NCBI RefSeq assembly: GCF_011764565.1
Contig: NZ_AP022871.1
Location: forward strand, 1,612,001-1,676,000
Direction of reading: 5' to 3'
From: Phytohabitans suffuscus
Lineage (GTDB): Bacteria > Actinomycetota > Actinomycetes > Mycobacteriales > Micromonosporaceae
DNA: 64,000 nt
The translations under genes were made by a program, and so were the position numbers. This document shows positions 18,396 through 27,975 of this stretch, one piece after another. Positions within the stretch are counted from its first letter, which is position 1. Each line of letters opens with the position of its first letter. The notes under the pieces are model-generated. The model worked only from the letters and a program-made list of their open reading frames with translations. It ran no database searches and was not told the DNA's origin.

Positions 18396-19033
18396 CCACC
18401 ACACCCACCCCAACCAACCACCGGCCGAAGCCAAGCCGAGAACGGTGCGCAGGTCACCGGGTCGCCCTCCCACAAAGCCACCGCGCTCCCATACCCCGGC
18501 GGCGGGAGCCTGCGCCTGCCCCCGGCCCAGCCACGGACCGCCGCTCCCCACACACCCCGGGCCCGGCAAGCCCGGCCCGCGCTGCAAGACCCGACCCGTG
18601 CTGCGAGACCCGGGCCGGCCAGAGCCGACCAACCAGGTCCGGGGCCGGGCTTACACGACACGGACAGTGACGCCGGGCAATCAGCAACAGTCCGCACCCA
18701 ACACCCGACCTAAACCGATCAAGGCAACGGGACGGCCCAGCAACGGACCCGGCATCATCCACCAAGCAGGCCGAGTGACATTGGGTTCAGACCACCGGTC
18801 CCGCGCGGCCCCACCGTCCGCGGTTCACAAACTCCCAAAGCGCAGCAGTCGCCGATCTCTGGAGCCTTTCCCTGAGCCCGAGGTTAGCCTTGTCCACATT
18901 GGATCGCCGTGAGTAACCGGGCTGACGGTGGTCGCGTCAGGCGGACGAGCTGGCGGAAGCGTCGGTGGTCCGTGATCGCCCTCGGGCCCCGTGGGCCGAG
19001 CCCGTCGGGTTGTGGGACGCGGTCGGGTTGTGG
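18396..19033. other. gene-free stretch after the HNH pseudogene
   Basis: About 640 bp with C-rich, repetitive composition (repeated CCCGGC and GACCCG strings). Open frames exist in several phases but none has protein-like composition or a ribosome binding site. I see no gene, only probable decayed sequence. Confidence 0.5.
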
Positions 19034-19097
19034 GACGCGGAGGGTGAGGCCGCGGGAGCAACGGTCGGGACCACGGCGGGCGTCGCGGCAGCTCGAA
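19034..19097 (+). repeat. short intergenic repeat, copy 3
   Basis: Carries GACGCGGAGGGTGAGGCCGC, then GGGAGCAACGGTCGGGACCA and the tail CGTCGCGGCAGCTCGAACC. It ends 10 bp before the stop of the minus-strand transporter gene. Confidence 0.75.
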
Positions 19098-19107
19098 CCT
19101 TCTTGGT

Positions 19108-20499
19108 CTATTGTGGACGGACGGCGTGGCTCAGCGGGCGCTGGCTTCGCGGGGTGTGCCGGTCGGGGTCGGCTCGGTGGGGCGGCGCGATCGTCGGGGC
19201 GGCGATGTCGATGTCGCGGGTCTCCTTGGAGAACAGGAACGCGACCAGCGAGATCAGCGCGGTCAGGATGATCCAGACGGCGACCAGCCAGGGCTCGCCG
19301 TCGCCGGCGCGTAGGAGCGCGGCCGCCACCAGCGGGGAGAAGCCGGACACCACCGCGCCGACCTCGCGGGAGGCGGCGAAGCCGGTGTAGCGGACCCCCG
19401 CGCCGAACAGCTCGGCGTAGAAGATGGGCTGTACCGCGATCATCGGGGCGAAGCCCAGCGCCATCGCGGTGACCATCGCCAGCCAGATCACCACCGGCTG
19501 GCCGGTGCCCACCAGCGCGAAGAGTGGGAACGCGAACAGGGCGGTGAAGACCACGCTGAACAGGTTGAGCGGGCGGCGGCCGATGCGGTCGGCGAGCGTG
19601 CCGTACACCGGCTGGAGGGCGATCACGACCACGCTGAACAGGATCACGCCGGTCAGCGCGACGGCCCGGCTCTGGCGCTCCTCGGTGACCAGGTAAGTGA
19701 TCATGAAGGTGCCGTAGACGTAGACGACGGCGGTGTCGCAGACGTGCGCGCCGACGCCCACGAGGAAGCTTCGCGGGTAGCGCCGCAGCGTGGTCAGGAC
19801 CGGCGAGGGGACGATCGTGCGGTCGCGCTCCATGGCCAGGAAGACCGGCGACTCGGCGACCCGCAGCCGCACGTACAGCGAGACGAAGATGAGCACGAAG
19901 CTGGCCAGGAACGGCAGCCGCCAGCCCCACTCCCGCAGCGCCTCGGTGCCGAGCAGCTGCACCAGCAGGAACGCCACCGTGCCGAGCAACAGCCCGACCT
20001 GCACGCCGGTCTGCACGAACGAGGCGTAGTAAGCCCGGCGCCCGCGCGGCGCGTGCTCGGCCAGCAGCGTGGACGCCCCGCCGAACTCGGCGCCGGCGCC
20101 CAGGCCCTGGCAGACGCGGGCGGCGACCAGCAGGATCGGGGCGAGCACGCCGGCCGTCTCGTACGTCGGCAGCAGCCCCACGATGCCGGTCGCGAAGCCC
20201 ATCAGCAGCGTGGTCATGACGAGCGTGGAGCGCCGCCCGATCCGGTCGCCGAGGCGGCCGAAGAAGAACCCGCCCAGCGGCCGGAAGATGAACGCCACCC
20301 CGAACGTCGCGAACGACGCCAGCACCCGGACCGGATCCGACGCGTTCGGGAAGAACAGGTCACCGAGGACAAGCGCCGCAGCCAGGCCGTAGATGAAGAA
20401 GTCGTACCATTCCAGGGCAGTCCCCACCAGGGACGCCACGACCACTCGGCGCAGCTCAGCGCCGGTGCTGGTCGATGCGGCGGAGGTCGGCGGGGTCAA
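19108..20499 (-). CDS. MHS-type major facilitator transporter
   Basis: 463-residue, 12-helix secondary transporter of the metabolite:H+ symporter group (ProP/ShiA/KgtP relatives), which import organic acids or osmolytes. Family marks: GTALEWYDFFIYGLAAAL in helix 1, RPLGGFFFGRLGDRIGRRST between helices 2 and 3, GLGAGAEFGGASTLLAEH in helix 4, and GTLADRIGRRP in the second half. The likely start is TTG 20499 with GGAG upstream (MTPPTSAAST). The C-terminal tail is His/Arg-rich and polar. Substrate unknown. It diverges from the NmrA-like gene. Confidence 0.9.
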   Translation of the reverse strand: MTPPTSAASTSTGAELRRVVVASLVGTALEWYDFFIYGLAAALVLGDLFFPNASDPVRVLASFATFGVAFIFRPLGGFFFGRLGDRIGRRSTLVMTTLLMGFATGIVGLLPTYETAGVLAPILLVAARVCQGLGAGAEFGGASTLLAEHAPRGRRAYYASFVQTGVQVGLLLGTVAFLLVQLLGTEALREWGWRLPFLASFVLIFVSLYVRLRVAESPVFLAMERDRTIVPSPVLTTLRRYPRSFLVGVGAHVCDTAVVYVYGTFMITYLVTEERQSRAVALTGVILFSVVVIALQPVYGTLADRIGRRPLNLFSVVFTALFAFPLFALVGTGQPVVIWLAMVTAMALGFAPMIAVQPIFYAELFGAGVRYTGFAASREVGAVVSGFSPLVAAALLRAGDGEPWLVAVWIILTALISLVAFLFSKETRDIDIAAPTIAPPHRADPDRHTPRSQRPLSHAVRPQ

Positions 20500-20651
20500 G
20501 GTGGGGTGCTCCGGCGTCGTGGGATGGTCGGGATACGCAACCGCTGGTTTCTGGGACGGGGGTTTCGCGGCAGGCTACAGCGTGCCAGGTTTGACGCCGC
20601 CCGTGGTCGTTTCGCGGGCGTGTTGCTGATCGTGGGAAGGACGATGCCAGC

Positions 20652-21509
20652 GTGACGCCCTCCGCACCCGCCCTCGCCGTCACCGGCGCCACCGGCCGGC
20701 TGGGCCGCCGTGTCGCCGAGCGGCTGGCCGCCGCCGGGACACCCCAGCGCCTGGTGGTCCGCGACCCCGGCCGGGCGCCGAGCCTGGCCGGTGCCGAGGT
20801 GGTCCGCGCCGGGTACGCCGACGCCCCGGCCGCCCGCCGCGCGTTGGAGGGCGTGACCACGCTCTTCATGGTCTCGAGCGCCGAGGAGCCGGGCCGGGTC
20901 GAGACGCACCGCACGTTCGTCGACGCGGCGGTCGCGGCCGGCGTCACGCACCTGGTCTACACGTCGTTTTTCGGCGCCGCGCCGGACGCCACGTTCACGC
21001 TGGCCCGCGACCACTGGGCGACCGAGGAGCACATCGCCGCCAGCGGGCTGAACGCCACGATCCTGCGCGACAACCTGTACATCGACTTCTTCCCGCTAAT
21101 GGTCGGCGACGACGGCGTGCTGCGCGGGCCGGCCGGCGACGGGCGGGTCGCGGCGGTCACCCAGGACGACATCGCCGACGTCGCGGTGGCCGTACTGCGC
21201 GAGCCGGACCAGCACGTGAACGCGCGGTACGACCTCACCGGCCCGGCCGCGCTGACCCTGCGGGAGGTGGCCGCCACGATCACCGAGGTCACCGGCCGCC
21301 AGGTCAGCTACCAGGACGAGTCGCTCAACGAGGCGTACGCGTCACGGGCGGCCTGGGGCGCGCCGGCCTGGCAGGTGGACGCGTGGGTGAGCACGTACAC
21401 GGCGATCGCGGCCGGCGAGCTCGACGGCGTCACCGGAGCGGTGCCCGCACTGACCGGCCACCCGGCCACCAGCCTCGCCGAGCACCTGTCGATCACGAAG
21501 GCGGGATGA
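20652..21509 (+). CDS. NmrA-like NAD(P)-binding oxidoreductase (SDR superfamily, atypical)
   Basis: 285-residue Rossmann protein: dinucleotide loop VTGATGRLGRRVAERL (9-24), VVRDPGRAPSL as the cofactor-specificity strand, FMVSSAEEPGRVETHRTFVD, and an NmrA-type TSFFGAAPDATFTLARDHW instead of the YxxxK of classical SDRs. Such proteins are often redox sensors or quinone/azo reductases. GTG start with GGGAAGG upstream. Its 3' end overlaps the end of the convergent DUF1501 gene by 17 bp. Function inferred only at superfamily level. Confidence 0.88.
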   Translation: MTPSAPALAVTGATGRLGRRVAERLAAAGTPQRLVVRDPGRAPSLAGAEVVRAGYADAPAARRALEGVTTLFMVSSAEEPGRVETHRTFVDAAVAAGVTHLVYTSFFGAAPDATFTLARDHWATEEHIAASGLNATILRDNLYIDFFPLMVGDDGVLRGPAGDGRVAAVTQDDIADVAVAVLREPDQHVNARYDLTGPAALTLREVAATITEVTGRQVSYQDESLNEAYASRAAWGAPAWQVDAWVSTYTAIAAGELDGVTGAVPALTGHPATSLAEHLSITKAG

Positions 21510-22743
21510 ACGGCAGCGAGACGCCCTTGTATCCGTCGATGTACTGCGCCGGATCGGCCTGGAGCACCGAGTCGAGCACCGTGCCGAACACCTCGCGGAA
21601 GTCGACGGTGGCCTTGAGGTCGCCGTCGTCGAGGTCGGTCAGGCTGGGCTGCTCGCCGTAGAAACCACCCGTGACGCCCGCGCCCAGCACCAGGACCGGA
21701 CCGGCGGTGCCGTGGTCGGTGCCGTCGGAGGCGTTGGCCCGCACCCGCCGGCCGAACTCGCTGTACACCACCACGACGACGCGCCGGCCCGCCTCGGTGC
21801 GCGCCATCCTGGTGACGAAGTCGGTCATCGCCGCGTCGAGCTGCCTGAACAGGTACTCCTGCCCGACCCGCTCGGAGGCGTGGGTGTCGAACCCGCCGAG
21901 GCTCACCGAGTAGACGCGGGTCGGCACGCCGGCCTCGACGCATCGGGTGACGAGCGCGAGCTGCGCCGCGAGCGCGCTGTCGCCGCCGGTGCCGGTCGCC
22001 GGAGCCTCCGGCGCATCGCCCGCGTCCGGCGCGTGCGAGACGTTTCCGGCCTCCCGGACGACCCGCTCCATGCTGATCAGGTCGGCGTACGCGGCGGCGG
22101 CCCGCGCCTGCATCGCCGGCTCGCCCTGCTCGCCGTGGCCCAGCGCCGCGACCGTCTCGGCGTTGATCCACGACGGCACGGTCAGCCCGCGGTAGCTGAC
22201 GCAGGCGCCCACCCGGGTCCGGCCGACCAGCAGCGGCGGTAGCACGGGCTCGAAGCTCACCGCCGTCTCGACCGGCGCCTTCGTCCCGTCCAACCAGCGT
22301 CCGATCCAGCCGGTGTTGACCGGGCCGGTCGGTGACGCCGACTGCCAGATGTCCATGGATCGGAAGTGGCTGCGGTCAGGCTTCGGGTAGCCGACGCCCA
22401 GCACGATCGCGAGGCGCTTTTCGTCCCACAGCCGCTTCAACCCGGGCAGCGCGGGGTTGAGGCCCAGCGCGTCGTCGAGGTGCAGCGCCTCTTCGGGCGC
22501 GTAGGCCAGTTCGGGTCGGGCCGAGTGGTACGCGGGATCCGCGTACGGGACGACGGTGTTCAGGCCGTCGTTGCCGCCGTACAGCGTGACCAGGACCAGC
22601 TTCGGGTCGTGGTGGGCGGTCGGCGCGCCGTTCGACTTCTTGAGCAGCTCGTAGAAGCCGAGCCCCAGCGAACCGGCCGCCAGCGCCCCGGCACCGGTGA
22701 CGCCGGAGGCGAGGAGAAAGCGCCGTCGAGTGAGAGCGTCCAC
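21493..22743 (-). CDS. DUF1501 protein with Tat signal
   Basis: 416 residues. N-terminus MDALTRRRFLLASGVTGAGA is a twin-arginine export signal (RRRFLLA). The body has the DUF1501 pattern: LVTLYGGNDGLNTVVPYADP, LGVGYPKPDRSHFRSMDIWQ, GFDTHASERVGQEYLF, VVYSEFGRRVRANASDGTDH, where the metal-site-like Asp/His residues resemble the alkaline-phosphatase/sulfatase fold. It lies one base downstream of the DUF1800 gene; these two families almost always form a pair. Role unknown, thought to be exported and folded before export. Confidence 0.92.
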   Translation of the reverse strand: MDALTRRRFLLASGVTGAGALAAGSLGLGFYELLKKSNGAPTAHHDPKLVLVTLYGGNDGLNTVVPYADPAYHSARPELAYAPEEALHLDDALGLNPALPGLKRLWDEKRLAIVLGVGYPKPDRSHFRSMDIWQSASPTGPVNTGWIGRWLDGTKAPVETAVSFEPVLPPLLVGRTRVGACVSYRGLTVPSWINAETVAALGHGEQGEPAMQARAAAAYADLISMERVVREAGNVSHAPDAGDAPEAPATGTGGDSALAAQLALVTRCVEAGVPTRVYSVSLGGFDTHASERVGQEYLFRQLDAAMTDFVTRMARTEAGRRVVVVVYSEFGRRVRANASDGTDHGTAGPVLVLGAGVTGGFYGEQPSLTDLDDGDLKATVDFREVFGTVLDSVLQADPAQYIDGYKGVSLPFIPPS

Positions 22744-22744
22744 G

Positions 22745-24001
22745 TCAGGTCACCTGATACTCGGGACTCACCAGGCCGAGCGTGAGCAGCAGGCGCGGCT
22801 CCCGCACGCCCCGCAGCACCGCGTAGGTCCGGTCGGTCCACTTGTCCACACACAGCAGGTATGCCACGTCTTCCGGCGTCAGCCGGCTGGGATCAACGAG
22901 GTCGGCGAGCTGCTTGGCGATGGCCAGCTTGACGTTGGCGGCCGCCGAGGTGAGCCACGCGGTGCCGGCCGGCCAGCCGCCGACGCTCGGCGGGGCGAAC
23001 GGGCGCTGCCCGAGGCTCTCCAGCGCCCAGTAGAGCCGGGTGAACTCCTCCGGCTTGAGTCGCACCGGTCGCAGACCGAGCTGCCGCAGGGCGCCGACGA
23101 ACCACTCCACCGGCTGCTTGACCATGGTGCCGCGGGTCTCCGCGAAGGCCTCGTCTTCGAAGAGCGCCCGCAGCATCGCCATCGGCCTGGGAAACTGGGC
23201 GGCCATCGCCTCGCGCACCCCCTCCGGGACGGGCTCACTGGACGAGGCGTAGCGGTACCACAGGCGGGTCGCGATGAACCGGGGGCAGGCGGGCTGCTTG
23301 AGCAGCAGGTCGACGAGGCCGCGGGGGTTGAAGTCGGCGGTCTTGCCGAGAATGGTCTTCGCGCCGTTGTCGTGGTGCTGGGGGTCGAAGACCAGCTCCT
23401 CCTTGTCGAGCGCGACACGGTAGCCGGTCAACGCCCGCGCGGCCTCCTTGACGTCCTTCTCGGTGTACCTGCCGATGCCGAGCAGGAACAGCTCGCACAG
23501 CTCGCGGGCGAGGTTTTCGTTGGGCGCGTTCTTCTTGTTGTGCTGTCCGTCCAGCCAGTACACAAGGGCCCGGTCGCCGACCATCCGGTGCGCCATCTCC
23601 ACGAAGTCGCGCGAGTTTCGAAGGGCCTTGTGCTGGCCCAGCATGAGCTGGGCGCTGCCGACCTTTGTGGCCCAGTGCCCCTGCCAGAAGAACTGGAGCT
23701 TTTCGACGGCCTGGTGGTGGGCCACGACCATGCGGTCGAGCCACCAACGGGAGATCAGCTCAAGCTGCGACTTGCGCTGGGCGTGCGCCTTTTCCGTCTG
23801 CGCGGGAGTGGGGGTCAACAGGCGGGCGAACGGGTCGAGCCCCAGCTTGGGCATCGGTGCGTCGGTCGCTCCGACGTCCGGGCCGACCGGCGCGAACAAC
23901 CCGGACACGGTCGGTCCGTATCCCGTCTGCGTCGCCGCGGCCAGCTCGGCGGCGGTGGGACCGAAGCCGGCGCGGCGCAGCAGCAACGCGACGTCGGCCA
24001 T
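22745..24001 (-). CDS. DUF1800 protein
   Basis: 418-residue partner of the DUF1501 protein. It begins MADVALLLRRAGFGPTAAEL, the typical DUF1800 opening, and has FWQGHWATKVGSAQLMLGQH, NENLARELCELFLLGIGRYT and KEAARALTGYRVALDKEE as family blocks. The last part has GGWPAGTAWLTSAAANVKLA. No classical signal peptide. ATG 24001 is chosen because a promoter with ideal spacing ends six bases before it, implying a leaderless mRNA; a GTG/ATG pair at 24026-24031 is in frame but lies between the -35 and -10. Only one base separates it from the next gene. Function unknown. Confidence 0.9.
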   Translation of the reverse strand: MADVALLLRRAGFGPTAAELAAATQTGYGPTVSGLFAPVGPDVGATDAPMPKLGLDPFARLLTPTPAQTEKAHAQRKSQLELISRWWLDRMVVAHHQAVEKLQFFWQGHWATKVGSAQLMLGQHKALRNSRDFVEMAHRMVGDRALVYWLDGQHNKKNAPNENLARELCELFLLGIGRYTEKDVKEAARALTGYRVALDKEELVFDPQHHDNGAKTILGKTADFNPRGLVDLLLKQPACPRFIATRLWYRYASSSEPVPEGVREAMAAQFPRPMAMLRALFEDEAFAETRGTMVKQPVEWFVGALRQLGLRPVRLKPEEFTRLYWALESLGQRPFAPPSVGGWPAGTAWLTSAAANVKLAIAKQLADLVDPSRLTPEDVAYLLCVDKWTDRTYAVLRGVREPRLLLTLGLVSPEYQVT

Positions 24002-24007
24002 GAAGCG

Positions 24008-24036
24008 AAGATAGGCGAACGCCGACATCACGGCAA
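24008..24036 (-). promoter_or_regulatory. promoter for a leaderless DUF1800-DUF1501 transcript
   Basis: On the minus strand: TTGCCG (24036-24031), 17-nt spacer, TATCTT (24013-24008), then CGCTTC and the ATG whose A is at 24001. This puts the transcription start at or next to the start codon. No ribosome binding site precedes it. Confidence 0.55.
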
Positions 24037-24095
24037 ACGTGGCGGACCCGCGTCACAGCCCCTGGCCAGCCCGTCGACCCTCGCAACGGTCGGGG

Positions 24096-26012
24096 TCAGC
24101 CCCGCTTCAGCACCGCCACGACGGTGGTGTCCACGGTGGTGATATCGAACTGCTCAGGCTGCACGAGCCGCCGCGGGAAGTCGATCTGCCGCACCTTCGT
24201 CCCGAACGGAAACGCGTCGTCGCGGATCTTGAGGGTCATCGTGTCCCTGTTGGAGTCGAGGGCGAGGACGTCGATGCGGTCGTACGGGTTGTCGCGCAGG
24301 CGCGCCGCGAACTCGGCCGGGCCGCTGGCCTTGGCGATCTCTTCGAGAAACTCCAGTCGAGGGTGGAACTGGCTGGTGGGGTGGCTGTAGTTGGCGCTCC
24401 ACTGGACGAAGCCGTAGTAGGGGTACAGCGCCAGCAGGTCGGGGTGGCTCGTGAGCACGACCGGTCGACCGGGTCCCTTGTATCCGGCGTCGATGACCTT
24501 GTGCAGCTGCTCCGGCGGAGCCGCCTTCCACGGCTCGGCGCCGGCCTCGTGGAAGGGCGGCAGCTGGCCATTGGGCAGCGACTGGTTGTGGGCGTTCTTG
24601 GCGTCGGCCAGGACGAGCTCGACGAACCGGTTGCCGGTGAAGACCGCCAGGAGCACGGTGCCCACCACCGCGAACCGCCACACGACGTCCACCGAGAAGT
24701 TGTCGGCCGCGTAGCGCGCCACCCGGGCGACCGCCATCGCGGCCGCGGCGAGCAGCAGGACCGGCACCAGCTCGCGCATCCGGAACGACATCAGCGGCTT
24801 GTCGAGAGCCAGGAAAAGGAAGCCGACGGCGTGCCAGACGTAGAGCGAGACGAGCACGATCAGCATCGCGCGGGAAAGGGCCTCCTTGACCGTCGCCAGG
24901 AGGAAGACGAGTCCGACGAGGCAGAGCGCGCCGATGACCGTCGGTTCGAGCATGGGCAGGGCGAGCTTGCCCGAGTTGAGGGTTATCCAGCGGTTGTTGA
25001 GCGACTCGAAGTGGGACGCGGTCAGGAAGTTCCAGGCGAGGGGTGCCCAGTACACGGCCGAGCCGAGGGCGGCCACGCCGAGCACGACGAGGGTGCGGCT
25101 CGTATCGCGCCAGCTGAACCTGCCGCTCAGGCGCGCGTCGGCCAGATGGACGCAGAAGGCGATGGGCAGGAGGAAGAAGTAGTAATAGTAGGTCGTGAAC
25201 AGGACGGCACCGATCAGTCCGAGGACGACCGGATGCCACCGCCGCGCCCCTGGCCGGTGCAGACCGTGACCGGCCATAAGCCACCAGGGGATGAAGGAGA
25301 AGAGCACGATCCAGGCGTACGACTCGCTGAGGCTCGGCACGATGAGCGCCGCCGCGGAGATCACCGCGGCGACCCGCGGGGAGACGACGCGGCGCCACAG
25401 CAGGTACGACACGATCGGCGCGGCGAACGCGACGGCGACGGTGCCGAACTTGAGCATGTGCCACGGCGCCGTACCGGTAAGGTCCGCGGCCCGTCCCAGG
25501 ACCCAGAAGAACGCCGGTGCGTAGTACGCGGGAAGGTCGCGGTAGGTGTAGTCGCCGCCCCACCACGAGTCCGCGAACCGGGTGACGTACTCGGTCCGGA
25601 AAAGCTGGTCGCCGATCAGCCCGTACATGTCGAAGGGCGTGCCGTGCAGGGCGGTGAGGAGCGTCAACGCGCCCAGCCCGCCGAACAGGGCCGGTATCAG
25701 GTCGGCGTCCCAGGTCCACCCGCGCTTGCGGGCCCACCACATCGCCCCACCGGCCAGCGCGGCCACGACGAGCGGCGCGCTGCGCAGGCCGTACTGCACA
25801 CGCCCCGAGTACGGGTTGAACTCGGCCGCGATCCCGACCAGCTGGATGCCCAGGACGGCAAGGCCCACGGCGGCGGCGAAGATCAGCGGCCGCACGGTCA
25901 CCAGGCCGCGAGCGAAGGGACCCTCTTCGCGGGTGGGAACGATGGTCGGCTGCTCCTGGCCCGACGGCGCGTCATCCGCTTGGCTCGGCGGTCCGTCGAG
26001 GACGCGTTCCAT
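24096..26012 (-). CDS. aftA: AftA-like galactan arabinofuranosyltransferase
   Basis: 638-residue polytopic membrane enzyme resembling AftA, which adds the first arabinofuranosyl unit from decaprenyl-phosphoryl-arabinose to the cell-wall galactan. Diagnostic stretch: GLIGDQLFRTEYVTRFADS followed by GGDYTYRDLPAYYAPAFFW, with the Asp of the first loop as likely catalytic residue. About 11-13 hydrophobic helices lie from residue 40 to 470; a soluble C-terminal domain of about 160 residues follows (ANYSHPTSQFHPRLEFLEE). Start ATG 26012 with GGAG seven bases upstream; length matches mycobacterial AftA. Arabinose-containing walls are known in Micromonosporaceae, so the role fits, but the acceptor here is inferred. 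Confidence 0.82.
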   Translation of the reverse strand: MERVLDGPPSQADDAPSGQEQPTIVPTREEGPFARGLVTVRPLIFAAAVGLAVLGIQLVGIAAEFNPYSGRVQYGLRSAPLVVAALAGGAMWWARKRGWTWDADLIPALFGGLGALTLLTALHGTPFDMYGLIGDQLFRTEYVTRFADSWWGGDYTYRDLPAYYAPAFFWVLGRAADLTGTAPWHMLKFGTVAVAFAAPIVSYLLWRRVVSPRVAAVISAAALIVPSLSESYAWIVLFSFIPWWLMAGHGLHRPGARRWHPVVLGLIGAVLFTTYYYYFFLLPIAFCVHLADARLSGRFSWRDTSRTLVVLGVAALGSAVYWAPLAWNFLTASHFESLNNRWITLNSGKLALPMLEPTVIGALCLVGLVFLLATVKEALSRAMLIVLVSLYVWHAVGFLFLALDKPLMSFRMRELVPVLLLAAAAMAVARVARYAADNFSVDVVWRFAVVGTVLLAVFTGNRFVELVLADAKNAHNQSLPNGQLPPFHEAGAEPWKAAPPEQLHKVIDAGYKGPGRPVVLTSHPDLLALYPYYGFVQWSANYSHPTSQFHPRLEFLEEIAKASGPAEFAARLRDNPYDRIDVLALDSNRDTMTLKIRDDAFPFGTKVRQIDFPRRLVQPEQFDITTVDTTVVAVLKRG

Positions 26013-26163
26013 CTGCGCTCCGGCTGTGTGAGGGTGGGGAGGAGCCGCCGTAGCGTAGCGTGCCCGTCCGGTCCCTGTGGGGCAGCTGGCGCAGCACCCC
26101 TTACCAGCACACGTGCCTTGGCTCGCTAGGATCCGCATACAGAAACTGCGGGGAGGGTGGGGC

Positions 26164-27960
26164 ATGCAACCAGGCAGTCCGTACCACCTGATCGAGGCGA
26201 TCGGCTCGTGTCAGGTGGGCAGTGTCTGGTCAGCCGTCGACCCACAGGGCCGGTCGCTGATGGTGGCGCTGCTCGATCCCAACGTGGCCACCGACCAGCG
26301 GTGGCGCGAGGCGTTCCAGGAAGCGGCGAACGCGCTGGTGCAGGCCGGCGAGCCCGGCTACCTGTACGCGGACTTCGCCTCCGGCTCCCCCTGGGTGGCG
26401 TACTCGGCGGAGAACGGCATCGGCGCGGAGCGGGTGTTCCTGGCGCTGGGCATGGACTTCCAGCCGGTACCGCCGGACGGGCTCGGGCCGCTCGACCACG
26501 CGCCGTTCGAGCCGGCGACCCAGGCGACGCCGGCCCCGCAGGCGACGCCGGCCCCGCAGGCGACGCCGACCCCACAGGCGCCCCAGGCCCCGCCGGAGCA
26601 GCCGACCGCGCCGCTCACGCCGGCCCAGCAGCCGCTGCCGCCGGACGTCATCGAGACAGCGATGCCCGCCGAGGCCCCGCCGACCACGGCCTTCCCGCCG
26701 GTGCGGCCCGGACCGCCGGCCGCGGAGCACTCCCCCGCGCCGGCGACACCACAGCCGGTGACGCCACAATCGGCCACACCACAATCGACCACACCACAGC
26801 CAGCCACACCACAGCCAGCCGCACCACCACAGCCAGCCGCACCACAGTCGGCACCGCCCGCAGCGGCTCCCGCGCAGCCGGTCGGCGGCTACGCCCAGGC
26901 GTCACCGGTCACCCCGTGGACCGCCACGTCGACGCCGCAGTCGGCACCGCCGGCGCCGCAGCCCGCGCCCATGTCGCCGCCGCCCGTCTACGGTCACCCG
27001 CAGCCGACCTCCGGTGCCCCGCACCCGGTCTCCGGCGTGCCCACGTCGGTGCCGCCGCACCCCACCTCGGTGCCGCCCCACCCGACCTCGGGCGGGCCGC
27101 GCCCGATCTCCGGCACGCCGATGTCCGGTACGCCGATGTCCGGTACGCCGATGTCCCCGGCCTACGGGCAGCCGCTCTCACCGGCCTACGGGGCGCCGGC
27201 GCCGGCGTACGGGCCGCACCCGCCGCAGGGTCCCGCGCCGTACGACCCTTACGCGCCGGTGACGTCACCGCCGCAGCGCCGGTCCCGCAGCGGGCTGTGG
27301 ATCGGCATCGCCGTGGCCGTGCTCGTCCTGATCGCTGGTGGCGGCGGCGTGTACGCGTTGAGCGCCTCCGGTGGCGACCCGACGACGCCGACCACCAGCC
27401 CGTCCGGCGACGCGCTGCCACCGCCCGAGGTGCCCACCGGGCCACCGGTGTCGCCCGGCGTCGAGCCGCCCTCGTCCGGCAAGTGGCCGGAGAACTGGCC
27501 ACACGTCACCGAGCGCGACAACGTCAAGACTCTGTCCGATCTGGAGGGTCTGGGGTTCACGCTGAAGGTGCCGCAGGACTGGGAGTGCGCGCTGGGCGGT
27601 AAGGCGCAGGGCTACGTGCGGTACAACTGCGGTGCGCGCCAGGGCCAGCCGAACGAGATCGGCGGCGAGCTGATCGTGCGCGACTGCCCGCAGCCCTGCG
27701 ACGAGCGGCAGCAGACCACCATGCGCATGGCCGAAGAGGCGTGGGGCGTGAAGTGGATGCGCACCGGCCAGTACACGACGGTCGGCGAGCAACTGCTCGA
27801 CGGCGAGCAGCGGCACGCGCTCATCGTCGTCGCGTACTGGCGCAGCGGCACCGACGGCGTGGTCAACAAGCAGCTCGTGCTGCGCATGACCTCACCCGTC
27901 CGGGAGGCGCAGGAGCTCCGCCGCATCGCGACCTACCTCCGCGACTCCCTGGTTTTCTAG
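26164..27960 (+). CDS. membrane protein with kinase-like N-lobe, Pro-rich repeats and exported domain
   Basis: 598 residues in four parts. Residues 1-100 resemble the start of a Hanks kinase (YHLIEAIGSCQVGSVWSAVD, then VALLDPNV) but the ATP Lys is not evident and there is no catalytic lobe. Residues about 110-380 are Pro/Thr/Gln-rich with tandem repeats (PQATPA, TPQPA, HPTSVPP, and SGTPM three times). RRSRSGLWIGIAVAVLVLIA begins a single membrane helix near residue 385. The last 180 residues form an outside domain with four Cys (WECALGG, RYNCGAR, RDCPQPCDER). ATG 26164 follows GGGGAGGG. Possibly a degenerate receptor kinase; a MITE lies just after the stop. Function unknown. Confidence 0.8.
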   Translation: MQPGSPYHLIEAIGSCQVGSVWSAVDPQGRSLMVALLDPNVATDQRWREAFQEAANALVQAGEPGYLYADFASGSPWVAYSAENGIGAERVFLALGMDFQPVPPDGLGPLDHAPFEPATQATPAPQATPAPQATPTPQAPQAPPEQPTAPLTPAQQPLPPDVIETAMPAEAPPTTAFPPVRPGPPAAEHSPAPATPQPVTPQSATPQSTTPQPATPQPAAPPQPAAPQSAPPAAAPAQPVGGYAQASPVTPWTATSTPQSAPPAPQPAPMSPPPVYGHPQPTSGAPHPVSGVPTSVPPHPTSVPPHPTSGGPRPISGTPMSGTPMSGTPMSPAYGQPLSPAYGAPAPAYGPHPPQGPAPYDPYAPVTSPPQRRSRSGLWIGIAVAVLVLIAGGGGVYALSASGGDPTTPTTSPSGDALPPPEVPTGPPVSPGVEPPSSGKWPENWPHVTERDNVKTLSDLEGLGFTLKVPQDWECALGGKAQGYVRYNCGARQGQPNEIGGELIVRDCPQPCDERQQTTMRMAEEAWGVKWMRTGQYTTVGEQLLDGEQRHALIVVAYWRSGTDGVVNKQLVLRMTSPVREAQELRRIATYLRDSLVF

Positions 27961-27975
27961 GAGACCGGTCTTGTA

